A stretch of DNA of 64,000 bases, taken from the NCBI RefSeq assembly GCF_006345825.1, contig NZ_VCIX01000091.1, positions 372,001-436,000 on the forward strand, written 5' to 3'. This document shows positions 24,152 through 33,045 of the stretch, in pieces. Position 1 is the stretch's first letter, and each line of letters begins with the position of its first letter. The notes beneath the pieces are model-generated. The model searched no databases and was not told the DNA's origin. It saw only the letters and a list, made by a program, of their open reading frames with translations. This DNA is from Paenibacillus paridis (lineage in GTDB: Bacteria > Bacillota > Bacilli > Paenibacillales > Paenibacillaceae). The translations under genes were made by a program, and so were the position numbers.

Positions 24152-25606
24152 TTGTACACGAGAGAAAATGCCGACACATTTATTGCTGAACGAAAATATC
24201 TAATGAAGGAAGAGTTTCGGCTTGCCTTTCATTTAATGGGCGAATTTGGCTGGATGAACGATCCAAACGGGTTTATTTACTTTAATGGCGAATATCATAT
24301 GTTCTATCAGCATTACCCTTACCAGCCGGTATGGGGACCCATGCACTGGGGCCATGCGGTGAGCCGCGATCTGGTTACGTGGAGATACCTGCCTGTTGCG
24401 CTTGCACCAGATCAGGCTTATGACAACGACGGCTGCTTCTCCGGGAGTGCAATAGAGAGGGACGGCAAGCTGTATTTAATGTATACCGGCCATTTGATCA
24501 CGGGTCCCGACAAGGAACAAGACTACCGTCAAAATCAAAATATAGCCGTATCTGAGGACGGTGTTCATTTTAAGAAATTGGCAAGCAATCCGGTTATTGG
24601 CCCAGACCAAATGCCAGCTGGCCTGAGCCAGAAGGATTTTCGGGATCCGAAGCTGTTTGAACGCGACGGGGCTTATTATGCGGTATTAGGCTCCAATGAT
24701 GGTCAGGGCAATGGGCTTGTTTTGTTATACCGTTCAGATGATCTTCTCAATTGGAGCTTTGCAGGCGAAATTGCCCGCAGCGACGGGCGGCTCGGCGACA
24801 ACTGGGAATGCCCGGATTTGTTCGAGCTGGAAGGTCGCGATGTACTTGTGATGTCGCCTCAGCGGATGCCGTCGCAGGGGGATGACTATCACAACCTGCA
24901 TTCAACCACCTACATGATCGGCCGTTTGGATGTGGGGCTAGGAAGCTTTACCTACGATCGGTATGAGCCGGTGGACTATGGCTTTGATTTTTATGCCCCG
25001 CAGACCACGGTCGATCCCAAGGGACGACGTATTATTATGGGCTGGATGGAGACATGGGAAAGCGAGATTCCGACGCAGCTGGGCCATTACTGGGCAGGTG
25101 CGATGACGATGCCGCGCGAGGTTATTTTGCAAGGAGAATCGCTAGCATTCAGGCCGCTGGAGGAAATGAAAGCATACCGCCGTAATGGGTACGAGGCAAG
25201 CGGAATTCCGTTGTCAGGCATTCGGGATATGGACGTCCGCGGTGACTGCTACGAGCTGGAGGTTGTTTTCGAGGCGGGGCAGGCAGAGGAATTTGGGCTG
25301 AAGCTGCGGGTGAGCGGCGATGAGGAGACGGTGCTTTCCTACCGGCAGGATGATGGGCTTTTTCGGTTTAATCGTGATCAATCCGGCATCGGACTGGGCG
25401 GCGAGCGCAGAACGAAAGTTCTGCTTAAGGAAGGATTGCTCGCTTTGAACATTTTCGTAGACAAATCCTCCGTTGAGGTATTCATACAGGGCGGCGATAA
25501 GGTGATGACCGGCCGAATTTATCCGGGTGCCGATTCGCTGGGCATTCAAGCGTATGCCAAAGGAGCATGTTCTATGGTATCCTTTAAAAAATGGGACATG
25601 AAGTAG
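24152..25606 (+). CDS. GH32 beta-fructosidase (sucrose hydrolase/invertase type)
   Basis: A glycoside hydrolase family 32 enzyme that cleaves beta-fructofuranosides such as sucrose. The three acidic residues are in place: nucleophile Asp37 in WMNDPNG, Asp165 in FRDPKLF and acid/base Glu219 in WECPDLF. The five-bladed propeller covers about residues 22-330 and a C-terminal beta-sandwich follows to residue 484. There is no signal peptide, so it acts in the cytoplasm on imported sugar; with no PTS gene nearby, free sucrose or short fructans are more likely substrates than sucrose phosphate. TTG 24152 is the outer start; ATG 24203 would remove 17 residues and also keeps the fold. No strong ribosome binding site decides between them. 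Confidence 0.9.
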   Translation: MYTRENADTFIAERKYLMKEEFRLAFHLMGEFGWMNDPNGFIYFNGEYHMFYQHYPYQPVWGPMHWGHAVSRDLVTWRYLPVALAPDQAYDNDGCFSGSAIERDGKLYLMYTGHLITGPDKEQDYRQNQNIAVSEDGVHFKKLASNPVIGPDQMPAGLSQKDFRDPKLFERDGAYYAVLGSNDGQGNGLVLLYRSDDLLNWSFAGEIARSDGRLGDNWECPDLFELEGRDVLVMSPQRMPSQGDDYHNLHSTTYMIGRLDVGLGSFTYDRYEPVDYGFDFYAPQTTVDPKGRRIIMGWMETWESEIPTQLGHYWAGAMTMPREVILQGESLAFRPLEEMKAYRRNGYEASGIPLSGIRDMDVRGDCYELEVVFEAGQAEEFGLKLRVSGDEETVLSYRQDDGLFRFNRDQSGIGLGGERRTKVLLKEGLLALNIFVDKSSVEVFIQGGDKVMTGRIYPGADSLGIQAYAKGACSMVSFKKWDMK

Positions 25607-25618
25607 GAGGGGCATAAC

Positions 25619-26569
25619 GTGCCAAAGCTGTTTACTATTGGGGAAGCGTTAATTGATTTTATTCCGGATACGCGAGGAATTGAGCTCAAGCATGTTGCCG
25701 GCTTTACGAAGGAAGCAGGCGGCGCTCCCGCCAATGTTGCCTGCGCGGCAGCTAAGCTTGGAGCGAACAGCGCATTTATAGGGAAGCTGGGCATGGATGC
25801 TTTCGGCGACTTTCTCATTGAGACGTTGGAGCAGGCCGGAGTGGATACGAGGCGTGTATTTCGCACGAAGGAAGCTAATACCGCTTTAGCTTTTGTAAGC
25901 TTGAAGGCGGACGGAGACCGGGATTTTTCTTTTTACCGGAACCCAAGTGCGGATATGCTGCTTTCCGCGGATGAGATTGATGGGAATTGGTTTGCAGCCG
26001 GCGATATTTTGCACTACTGCTCGGTAGATCTAATTGAGGCTCCTGTAAAATATGCACATCTCAAGGCTATTGAAGCGATGAAGGCTGCTGGCGGTTTTAT
26101 CAGCTTTGATCCAAACGTGAGGCTACCGCTTTGGGCAGATCAGGAGGAGTGCAGGCAAACGATATTGCAGTTCCTTCCCCTGAGCCATTTGGTGAAAATC
26201 AGCTCGGATGAACTAACGTTTATTACCGGAATCGAGGACGAGAAAGAAGCAATTGCTTCCCTGTTCGTCGGCGAAGTGCAAGCAGTTGTCTATACTCGCG
26301 GCTCGGAAGGAGCGGCATGGCATACACGCTCTTATGACGTGTCTGTCCCTGGGCAGAAGGTGACTGTTGCGGATACGACGGGTGCTGGCGATGCTTTTAT
26401 CGGCGCGCTGTTGTATCAGCTTCTATTAAATGAAGGATCGGCTGCGGAGCTTGATAAGGCCAAGGCGCTGCGCATACTGGCATTCGCGAATGCGGCTGCT
26501 GCATTAACGACAACGCGAGCAGGAGCGATCTCCTCGTTGCCCGCACTGCATGAGCTTCCTTCTTTGTGA
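25619..26569 (+). CDS. PfkB-family fructokinase
   Basis: A ribokinase-like sugar kinase of 316 residues that should phosphorylate the fructose set free by the GH32 enzyme to fructose 6-phosphate. The substrate loop GGAPANVACAAAKLG and the anion-hole motif DTTGAGDAFIGALL with the catalytic Asp are clear. The GTG start at 25619 follows TAGGAGGGG. It is the last gene of the sugar operon, with a terminator behind it. Confidence 0.9.
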   Translation: MPKLFTIGEALIDFIPDTRGIELKHVAGFTKEAGGAPANVACAAAKLGANSAFIGKLGMDAFGDFLIETLEQAGVDTRRVFRTKEANTALAFVSLKADGDRDFSFYRNPSADMLLSADEIDGNWFAAGDILHYCSVDLIEAPVKYAHLKAIEAMKAAGGFISFDPNVRLPLWADQEECRQTILQFLPLSHLVKISSDELTFITGIEDEKEAIASLFVGEVQAVVYTRGSEGAAWHTRSYDVSVPGQKVTVADTTGAGDAFIGALLYQLLLNEGSAAELDKAKALRILAFANAAAALTTTRAGAISSLPALHELPSL

Positions 26570-26587
26570 AGACGCATGAAAGATAAT

Positions 26588-26645
26588 AAAAGAGCATTGT
26601 TTTTCCAGCCGCTTTGAGCGGAAGGAAGGGCAGTGCTCTTTTTTT
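26588..26645 (+). terminator. rho-independent terminator of the sugar operon
   Basis: AAAGAGCA pairs with TGCTCTTT, with an inner CCGC/GCGG stem, followed by a T run. The next 230 bases, up to 26875, hold no gene and no promoter I can defend. Confidence 0.85.
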
Positions 26646-26875
26646 ATGGGAACTTGCCTAAGCAGCATGGCTGGATGGTTTTGGACGGAGCAACAGTTGT
26701 GATTGATGTAAGCAGATAGGTTTGTGAAGAGCAAAAAGCAGGGATTTAACAGTGTTTGAGCTCCATTTCTGATCCTGTATTTGAATCTAGGTGAAGGGTT
26801 GCTTGTTCATGTAGCGTTCATTTTTGCATGCTATATTCGGTTTTATAATGACCGATGGAGGGTGGACTACAGTAC

Positions 26876-28426
26876 ATGAAGAAATGGACGATAGGGCTCA
26901 GCATTTTGATAATTTTGGCTGCAGCCGGAACAGGCGCTTATTATTTTTATTTTGCCAAGGACAAAGAAGCAGCAGGCGCAACGGCAACATCGCGAACGGT
27001 AACGGCGACTAAAGGATCTATCGTCAAACAAATCAGCGGGACGGGTTCCGTGGCTGCTAACTCGCGGGAAACGGTAACAGCAGGCAAAAGTGGCACCATT
27101 GCTACGGTGAATGTGAAATTGGGCGATAAGATTAAAGCAGGACAGATTTTAGTTACGTTTGAGGCAGCAGAGGATAATGAAGATAAAATAACGTCGATTC
27201 AAAAAAGCATTACAAAGCTGGAAGAATCTATTGTTGAATATCAAGAAAGCTATAAGGAAGCGACCGGCACCGAAAATGAAGAGGTGACCAAAAAATCGCT
27301 TCAGAAAAATATGGAGAGTGCCAATTCTGATATCGCGGATTATCAAGATCAATTGGCAAAGATCTACGAAGAGCAAGTGAAAGAGGAAAAAGCAGTGACC
27401 GCGTCCATTGACGGAGAGATTACAGAAATGAGCATCGAGGTTGGCGATGAGGTTAATGCCAACACAACGATTGCCTCCATTGTCGATTATACGGCGCTGG
27501 AGTTTGTTACTTCTGTGGATGAGCTCGATATTTCTTCGGTAAAAGTAGGCCAGGCGGCGGCGATTACTTTAAGCTCGATTGCCGACCGGACCATTGAAGC
27601 GACCGTATCCGAGATTGCGAAGGAAGGCACTTCAAGCAATGGCTCATCCGCGTTTTCGGTAAACATCCTCCTTAATGACATCGAAGGCGTTATGGTGGGT
27701 ATGTCCGGCGAAGCGGCGATTACAATCGAATCCAAGGAAAATATTATTCTCGTTCCTGTTAACGCGGTTGTTGAAATGGGAACAAGATCTTTTGTGCGCG
27801 TTCCAGCTGATAATAGCGGGACTGCCTCAACCGGGAGCGCTCAGCAGCCTGGCAGGACAGGCGGTGCAGCGGGAGGACAGCAAGGGGCTGCGGCCGGACA
27901 AGGCAGTGGTGCGACTGGTGGACAGCAGGGTGCTGCGACCGGACAAGGCGGTGAAACGGCTGGAGGGCAGCAAGCCCCGGCACAAGGAAACGGGACTTCT
28001 GGAACGAGGCAGTATGGAGGAGCAAGAGGAACCGCGGCAGCAGGACAGGCGTCGGCGGAAGGCGGTCAGGCGCGTGTGGGGGACGGGGCCTCAGGTCAGG
28101 GCGGCTTCGCGGCCGGAGGACGCGCTGGGGGCCCAATGGCAGATGCGCTGGGCGGACAGCTTGTTGAGGTGACGACAGGTCTGAGCGACGAAAATTTTGT
28201 TGAGATTGTTTCCGGACTGAAGGAGGGGGACAGCGTGCTTATTCCGCTTGCTCAAGGAACAGTAGGCATGGGAACAGGCGTCGAAGAAACGAACATGCAG
28301 CAAGGCGGCTTCCCCGGAGGCGGCATGGGCTTTCCTGGCGGTGGAGGCATGGGTACTGGCGGCGGCATGGGCGGTATGGGTGGCGGCGGTGGCGCAACAC
28401 GCGGCACTGCAGGTGGCTCGCGATGA
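26876..28426 (+). CDS. HlyD/MacA-type efflux adaptor with low-complexity tail
   Basis: A membrane-fusion type adaptor (compare MacA, YknX) that works with the ABC genes behind it. I use ATG 26876 with GGAGGG upstream (516 residues). An N-terminal anchor helix (about 4-23) is followed by split biotinyl-lipoyl domains (GKSGTIATVNVKLGDKIKAG and DGEITEMSIEVGDEVNANT) around a Lys/Glu-rich coiled coil at about 95-165, then beta-barrel domains to about 305. Residues 315-420 are an unusual Gly/Gln/Ala-rich stretch with GGQQGAA-GQG repeats, and the last 50 residues are Gly/Met/Phe-rich (FPGGGMGF). The stop overlaps the ATPase gene by ATGA. Confidence 0.88.
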   Translation: MKKWTIGLSILIILAAAGTGAYYFYFAKDKEAAGATATSRTVTATKGSIVKQISGTGSVAANSRETVTAGKSGTIATVNVKLGDKIKAGQILVTFEAAEDNEDKITSIQKSITKLEESIVEYQESYKEATGTENEEVTKKSLQKNMESANSDIADYQDQLAKIYEEQVKEEKAVTASIDGEITEMSIEVGDEVNANTTIASIVDYTALEFVTSVDELDISSVKVGQAAAITLSSIADRTIEATVSEIAKEGTSSNGSSAFSVNILLNDIEGVMVGMSGEAAITIESKENIILVPVNAVVEMGTRSFVRVPADNSGTASTGSAQQPGRTGGAAGGQQGAAAGQGSGATGGQQGAATGQGGETAGGQQAPAQGNGTSGTRQYGGARGTAAAGQASAEGGQARVGDGASGQGGFAAGGRAGGPMADALGGQLVEVTTGLSDENFVEIVSGLKEGDSVLIPLAQGTVGMGTGVEETNMQQGGFPGGGMGFPGGGGMGTGGGMGGMGGGGGATRGTAGGSR

Positions 28427-29184
28427 GTACAAACGCTAATGTTCCTCTGATTGAGATGAGTAATGTGTCAAAATCGTATATGATGGCGCGGGAAAAAACG
28501 ACGGTCTTGCATGAAGTATCCTTGAAGGTTGCCCATGGCGATTTTCTGGCCATTGTTGGCCCATCCGGGTCCGGGAAATCAACATTAATGAATATCATCG
28601 GCTGTCTCGATTTGCCGAGTGAGGGAAGCTACAAGCTTGAAGGATTGGAGATCATGGGCCAAAGCGACAATAAGCTGACGGAAATGCGCAACAAGAAGAT
28701 CGGCTTTATTTTTCAAGGCTATCATCTGCTTCCCAAGCTTTCCGCATTGGAGAATTGCGAGCTTCCGTTGATTTACCGGGGGCTGCCTGGCAAAGAAAGA
28801 AAGCAGCGTGCGATGGAAGCGCTGGAGCGAGTTGGGCTTGGGCAACGGATGCATCACCGGCAAAATGAGCTCTCGGGGGGACAGCAGCAGCGCGTGGCAA
28901 TTGCCCGGGCGCTTGCGACAAATCCGCCAATGCTGCTAGCGGATGAACCCACGGGGGCGCTGGATTCCAAGACGGGAATGGAAGTACTCAGCATGATGGA
29001 GGAGCTCAACCGCGCGGGTCAGACAATCGTCCTGATTACGCATGACATGGAGGTCGCGAAGCGGGCCAGGCGTACGGTGATCATACGGGATGGGGTGTTG
29101 ACGGAGCAGGAAAGGAGGAACAGCGATGAAACTTACGCAGGGCCTCAAGATGGCAGTGAAAAGCGTCTTGTCCAACAAGCTTAG
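28423..29184 (+). CDS. MacB/LolD-type ABC transporter ATPase
   Basis: The nucleotide-binding subunit of the exporter, 253 residues. It shows Walker A GPSGSGKSTLM, the signature LSGGQQQRVAIARA, Walker B LLADEPTGALD and the switch histidine in VLITHD. It belongs to the MacB/LolD/YknY group that drives mechanotransmission-type exporters. Its end overlaps the permease gene by 59 bases. Confidence 0.93.
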   Translation: MSTNANVPLIEMSNVSKSYMMAREKTTVLHEVSLKVAHGDFLAIVGPSGSGKSTLMNIIGCLDLPSEGSYKLEGLEIMGQSDNKLTEMRNKKIGFIFQGYHLLPKLSALENCELPLIYRGLPGKERKQRAMEALERVGLGQRMHHRQNELSGGQQQRVAIARALATNPPMLLADEPTGALDSKTGMEVLSMMEELNRAGQTIVLITHDMEVAKRARRTVIIRDGVLTEQERRNSDETYAGPQDGSEKRLVQQA

Positions 29185-30316
29185 AACCGTATTATCCATG
29201 CTAGGAATTTTGATCGGCGTGGCGACAGTCATCGCGCTTGTAGCTATGGGGAAGGCATCCTCTAACGAGGTTGCCAAGCAGGTCTCCTCTCTCGGTAGTC
29301 CGAATTCGTTGTCGGTAACGATTCTTGGCCGGGGAACGGTAACCACTTTGTCCGTAGATGAAGCTAACGAGCTTGGCGATGTTATGAATGTGGCAGGAGT
29401 AGCACCGGTGACGAGCGCTACCGGGTATGCCAAATATGGGAAAACACAAGTGTCTGTTACCGTTGAAGGAATCACAGCCGCCTATGAGAAGGTAAAGGAA
29501 TTCCCGGTGCAGGACGGCAGGTATATCGCTGCTCCCGATATTAAAAACAATACGAAGGTCGCTCTAATCGGCGTAGACACCGCTACGGATTTATTTGAGG
29601 ATGAAGGCGTGGACCCATCTGCGGCAGTAGGCAAGAAGATCACGATTAACGGATATATTTTCACCATTGTCGGATTGCTTGAATCGCAAGGCAGCTCTCT
29701 TACAGGATCGAATGACGAGAAAATATTAATTCCGGTCACGACGGCGCAAAAAGTGTTTCAAACCAGCGGCGTATCTACCATTAACCTGATCGTATCCGAT
29801 ACAAGTCTGATGTCTGCGACCGTAACAGCGGTTGAAACGGTCCTCTATGAGAAATTCCGCGGCAACGAGAATGCTTACCGGGTGCTCAATCAAGAGGAAG
29901 CGATGAAGACGCTAAACTCAGTGAATGAAACGATGAACAGGCAGCTGATCTATGTGGCCATCATCTCGCTTATTGTAGGCGGAATCGGCATTATGAATAT
30001 TATGCTCGTATCCGTAACGGAGCGGACGAGAGAGATTGGCATTCGCAAGTCCTTAGGGGCGAAGAAACGCGACATTCTGTTTCAGTTCCTAGTAGAGGCG
30101 GTATGCATTAGCGGCCTAGGAGGCGCGCTTGGCATCGGACTCGGCTATGTTGCCTCGTTTATTATTGGCGTCGTCATGAAAACTGAAACCGAGGTTCCCT
30201 TGGAAACGGTCGGAGTAGCTTTCATATTCTCAGCATTTGTTGGTGTAGTATTTGGTTATTTGCCCGCGAATAAGGCAGCCAGCCTTCGTCCGGTTGACGC
30301 GCTTCGCCACGATTAG
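29126..30316 (+). CDS. MacB-type FtsX-domain ABC permease
   Basis: The 396-residue membrane subunit has one helix near residues 20-45, a large extracellular MacB core domain (about 45-265), and three helices at the C-terminus with the FtsX signature (SVTERTREIGIRKSLGAKKR). The ATG at 29126 lies inside the ATPase gene and has AAAGGAGG at good spacing. With the adaptor and ATPase it forms a YknXYZ/MacAB-like system, typically exporting or defending against peptides; the substrate here is unknown. Confidence 0.92.
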   Translation: MKLTQGLKMAVKSVLSNKLRTVLSMLGILIGVATVIALVAMGKASSNEVAKQVSSLGSPNSLSVTILGRGTVTTLSVDEANELGDVMNVAGVAPVTSATGYAKYGKTQVSVTVEGITAAYEKVKEFPVQDGRYIAAPDIKNNTKVALIGVDTATDLFEDEGVDPSAAVGKKITINGYIFTIVGLLESQGSSLTGSNDEKILIPVTTAQKVFQTSGVSTINLIVSDTSLMSATVTAVETVLYEKFRGNENAYRVLNQEEAMKTLNSVNETMNRQLIYVAIISLIVGGIGIMNIMLVSVTERTREIGIRKSLGAKKRDILFQFLVEAVCISGLGGALGIGLGYVASFIIGVVMKTETEVPLETVGVAFIFSAFVGVVFGYLPANKAASLRPVDALRHD

Positions 30317-30428
30317 CCATGAAACGGTTCTACCCTATTATTTTGGCTCATAGAATGAACCATCAAGACCGGTTTGAGAGAGTGGCGGGATGGCTGCTCT
30401 CTTAACGGTCACGGTGGAAGGAGAGCTC

Positions 30429-31619
30429 ATGAGACGAAGGGCAGGAAAGTTTTCAATCGTTGATTTGCTGCAAGGTTTGCGGACAAGCAGAGGAGTGGCT
30501 TGGTTTGCCGTCGGCGCGATGATGGGTGCATCCATCCTGCTCGTAAGGCTTTCGCTGAATGAACTAAACGAGGTTCAGGCGCGTTCCTATGAGGATGGCC
30601 GTGCGAATGTAAATCTTACGGAAGGCACTGCCGGCACGAAGGAGAATGACGCAGGATGGTCTCCGTCTTTAGGCAGTATCGCAGGGCAGGGCGGGGAGAA
30701 GTCAACCATAGGCAAAGAAACTGCTAAGAAAGAACAGGATGCGCTAGACCAATTGGTAGTACGGGTTTACCTGACGAAGGAAAAACGAATTGAGAGTGTT
30801 CCGTTAGAAACCTATGTCCGCGGAGTTGTTGCCGCAGAAATGCCAATCGGTTTTGAGCTGGAGGCGCTTAAGGCGCAAGCGATCGCGGCACGCACCTATA
30901 TGGTGCGCAGAATGGTTCAGGGAAATGACAGCGGCGTTCCGGTGAAGGGCGCGGACGTGACCGATACGACCGAGCATCAGGTTTATATTTCTCTGTCGGC
31001 GCTTGCAGAGAAATGGAGCGGAGATGAACAGAAGTCGAACATAGGCAAGCTGACCGATGCCATTGAACAGACAAAAGGCATGATCATTACATATCAAGGC
31101 GAACCGATCGACGCTGCTTTTTTCTCGACAAGCAATGGGTACACCGAAAATTCAGAGGATTATTGGCAGCAGAAAATCCCCTATCTACGAAGCGTAGCGA
31201 GTCCATGGGATCAGGCAATCTCGCCTAAGTATAAAGAGACAGTGAAGCTTTCTCTCAAAGACTTCTACAGCAAGCTTGGTTTATCCAAGAAGCAGGCTTC
31301 TAAATCCTCGATACGCGTCATAGAGAAAACTCAGGGCAACCGCATTAGTAAAATTGCAATAGGAGAGACGACGCTAACAGGAAGAGAAGTGAGAGAGAAA
31401 CTGGGCTTGGCTTCCTCTCAATTCATCTGGAGCATTAAGGGAAATACCATTTCGATTACTACTTATGGCTATGGGCATGGCGTCGGCATGAGCCAATACG
31501 GAGCAAACGGAATGGCTGAATCGGGAGCAAGCGCCGAGGACATTTTATCTCATTATTACTCTAGCGTTCAGGTGGAGCAAGCTTCGAAGCTTCCTAATTT
31601 GGTCGCAAGCCGCTCGTAG
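30429..31619 (+). CDS. spoIID: stage II sporulation protein D
   Basis: SpoIID is a peptidoglycan lytic transglycosylase needed for engulfment of the forespore. From ATG 30429, which has GGAAGGAG at six bases, the product is 396 residues; an in-frame ATG at 30390 has no such site. An N-terminal anchor helix lies at about 25-42, a variable linker at 50-105, and the SpoIID domain from 108, with LETYVRGVVAAEMP holding the catalytic Glu137 and GYGHGVGMSQYGANGMA near the end. In other Bacillales spoIID directly follows murA and precedes spoIIQ; here murA is 12 kb away. A sigma-E-like -10 CATAGAAT lies at 30349, without a good -35. Confidence 0.95.
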   Translation: MRRRAGKFSIVDLLQGLRTSRGVAWFAVGAMMGASILLVRLSLNELNEVQARSYEDGRANVNLTEGTAGTKENDAGWSPSLGSIAGQGGEKSTIGKETAKKEQDALDQLVVRVYLTKEKRIESVPLETYVRGVVAAEMPIGFELEALKAQAIAARTYMVRRMVQGNDSGVPVKGADVTDTTEHQVYISLSALAEKWSGDEQKSNIGKLTDAIEQTKGMIITYQGEPIDAAFFSTSNGYTENSEDYWQQKIPYLRSVASPWDQAISPKYKETVKLSLKDFYSKLGLSKKQASKSSIRVIEKTQGNRISKIAIGETTLTGREVREKLGLASSQFIWSIKGNTISITTYGYGHGVGMSQYGANGMAESGASAEDILSHYYSSVQVEQASKLPNLVASRS

Positions 31620-31652
31620 TTTAAACTCTTTCATTATTTTATAGCACCTCAC

Positions 31653-31680
31653 GTATAAACCTAGCAGAACTGGCAACAAT
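31653..31680 (+). promoter_or_regulatory. sigma-F promoter of spoIIQ
   Basis: GTATA (31653-31657) and GGCAACAAT (31672-31680) match the forespore sigma-F consensus (GYATA and GGNRANANT) with a 14-base spacer. It lies 20 bases before spoIIQ, a known sigma-F gene in B. subtilis. Confidence 0.72.
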
Positions 31681-31700
31681 GGCTAGTGAGGTGATAGAAA

Positions 31701-32444
31701 ATGAATGATCAAAACAAACCGAAGCAAAAACCAGAAGAAACTCCCAAAACAGTTCTGGGAGGAACGTCTGCCGCCAAATCTAGCAGTGGATGGAAGAGCC
31801 TTTTTGCAAAGCGATGGGTATCTCCAGCAATCTTCATGGCCGCGGCAGCAATTATCGTAACCTTAATGTGGATCTATCAGGGAGCGGATCAGACAAGCAC
31901 ACCTACAACAGGAAAAACCGATACTACTGAAGTTTCACAAGGTGAAGAAGTTACTGCACCAGAAGGCAAAGGCGAAGATACACTCCCGGTCATCGCCGGC
32001 GGCGAGCAAATGAAATGGCCTTTGACGGATAAGGCCGCACTGCAAGTCGAGCTTCCGTTCTATGATGAGAAAGCGACAGATGAAGAAAGAGCTGCCGCTG
32101 TGGTACAAACCGGAACCAGCTTCTCCCCGCACATGGGCATGGATTTTGTAGACCCGGATGGGAAAACGTTTGACGTGCTTGCCGCATTATCCGGTAAAGT
32201 AACCCATGTTGAGCAGCACCCGACGAATGGCAACATCGTTGAAATTACACACGAAGGCGGTCTCGTGACCGTGTATCAAAGCTTGGCGGATATCGCGGTG
32301 GCAGAAGGCGATGATGTTGAACAAGGAACCATTATTGCCAAAGCAGGCCGCAACGAGCTCGAGCGTGATCTCGGCATCCACCTGCATTACCAAATCTTGA
32401 ACAACGGCAAGGCGATTAATCCAAGCTCATTGATCGTGGAGTAA
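31701..32444 (+). CDS. spoIIQ: stage II sporulation protein Q (M23 peptidase fold)
   Basis: SpoIIQ is the forespore half of the channel or zipper that links forespore and mother cell during engulfment. The 247-residue product has one membrane helix (about 40-60), a flexible acidic linker, and a LytM/M23 domain from about 105. Metal ligands His144 and Asp148 (HMGMD) and His229 (HLHYQI) are present, but the usual catalytic histidine of the YxHL motif is replaced, the sequence reading VYQSL. GAGGTGAT precedes the ATG. It follows spoIID as in B. subtilis and has its own sigma-F promoter. Confidence 0.9.
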   Translation: MNDQNKPKQKPEETPKTVLGGTSAAKSSSGWKSLFAKRWVSPAIFMAAAAIIVTLMWIYQGADQTSTPTTGKTDTTEVSQGEEVTAPEGKGEDTLPVIAGGEQMKWPLTDKAALQVELPFYDEKATDEERAAAVVQTGTSFSPHMGMDFVDPDGKTFDVLAALSGKVTHVEQHPTNGNIVEITHEGGLVTVYQSLADIAVAEGDDVEQGTIIAKAGRNELERDLGIHLHYQILNNGKAINPSSLIVE

Positions 32445-32490
32445 TCGGTACAAGCGAAACGGCTTTCGAAAAAAATAGGTCTTTAGACGT

Positions 32491-32528
32491 ACAGGCAGGG
32501 GTGAAAACCCTGCCTGTTTTACGTTTTT
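32491..32528 (+). terminator. rho-independent terminator after spoIIQ
   Basis: ACAGGCAGGG pairs with CCCTGCCTGT around GTGAAAA and is followed by T-rich sequence. Confidence 0.9.
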
Positions 32529-32572
32529 ATGAAAATTTATTCACATTCAGGCTTGTTAGGCTTGACCACAAC

Positions 32573-32600
32573 GAATATATACGTGACCTACTCATATAAT
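32573..32600 (+). promoter_or_regulatory. sigma-E promoter of spoIIID
   Basis: GAATATA (32573-32579) and CATATAAT (32593-32600), 13 bases apart, fit the mother-cell sigma-E consensus. They lie 33 bases before spoIIID, which is sigma-E dependent in B. subtilis. Confidence 0.72.
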
Positions 32601-32633
32601 GTACCAAACTATCTCGAGTAGGGAGGCGGGAAC

Positions 32634-32921
32634 GTGCACGATTACATTAAGGAGCGAACCATTAAAATAGGCCGCTGCATCGTGGAAACGAAGCACACGG
32701 TGCGAACGATTGCCAAGGAGTTCGGCGTATCCAAAAGCACGGTGCATAAGGACTTAACTGAGCGGCTTCCTGAAATAAACCCCGATTTGGCTGATCAGGT
32801 GAAGCACATTCTCGAGTACCACAAATCCATTCGCCATTTAAGGGGAGGAGAAGCAACCAAGATAAAATACAAGAAAACGAGTACGAAGAAACGCGAAGTG
32901 CTTGCGGCAGGAAAGCTATGA
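32634..32921 (+). CDS. spoIIID: sporulation transcriptional regulator SpoIIID
   Basis: SpoIIID is a small DNA-binding protein that reshapes mother-cell gene expression after sigma-E. The 95-residue product has the helix-turn-helix HTVRTIAKEFGVSKSTVHKD and the basic C-terminal helix IRHLRGGEATKIKYKK. The GTG start at 32634 follows GGGAGGCGG. It is followed by mbl, flhO and flhP, the order known from B. subtilis. Confidence 0.96.
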   Translation: MHDYIKERTIKIGRCIVETKHTVRTIAKEFGVSKSTVHKDLTERLPEINPDLADQVKHILEYHKSIRHLRGGEATKIKYKKTSTKKREVLAAGKL

Positions 32922-33045
32922 AGTTTTTTCTCGAATTATAGAGGAATTTTGTCTTATTTGGCGAATAATGAACGTTAGCGGTTTCTGCGTCATGGGAACC
33001 AAACGTACGTTTTGTAATTATTATTCGTTGGGGGACTTAAGCCTT

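Noticed and set aside
26821..26855. Promoter with TATAAT at 26844 for the exporter operon
   Set aside because: The implied start point would lie on the ribosome binding site of the adaptor gene and no -35 box is present at the right distance.
30328..30356. Sigma-E promoter for spoIID
   Set aside because: The -10 CATAGAAT is good, but the bases at the -35 position do not resemble the consensus; only mentioned in the gene entry.
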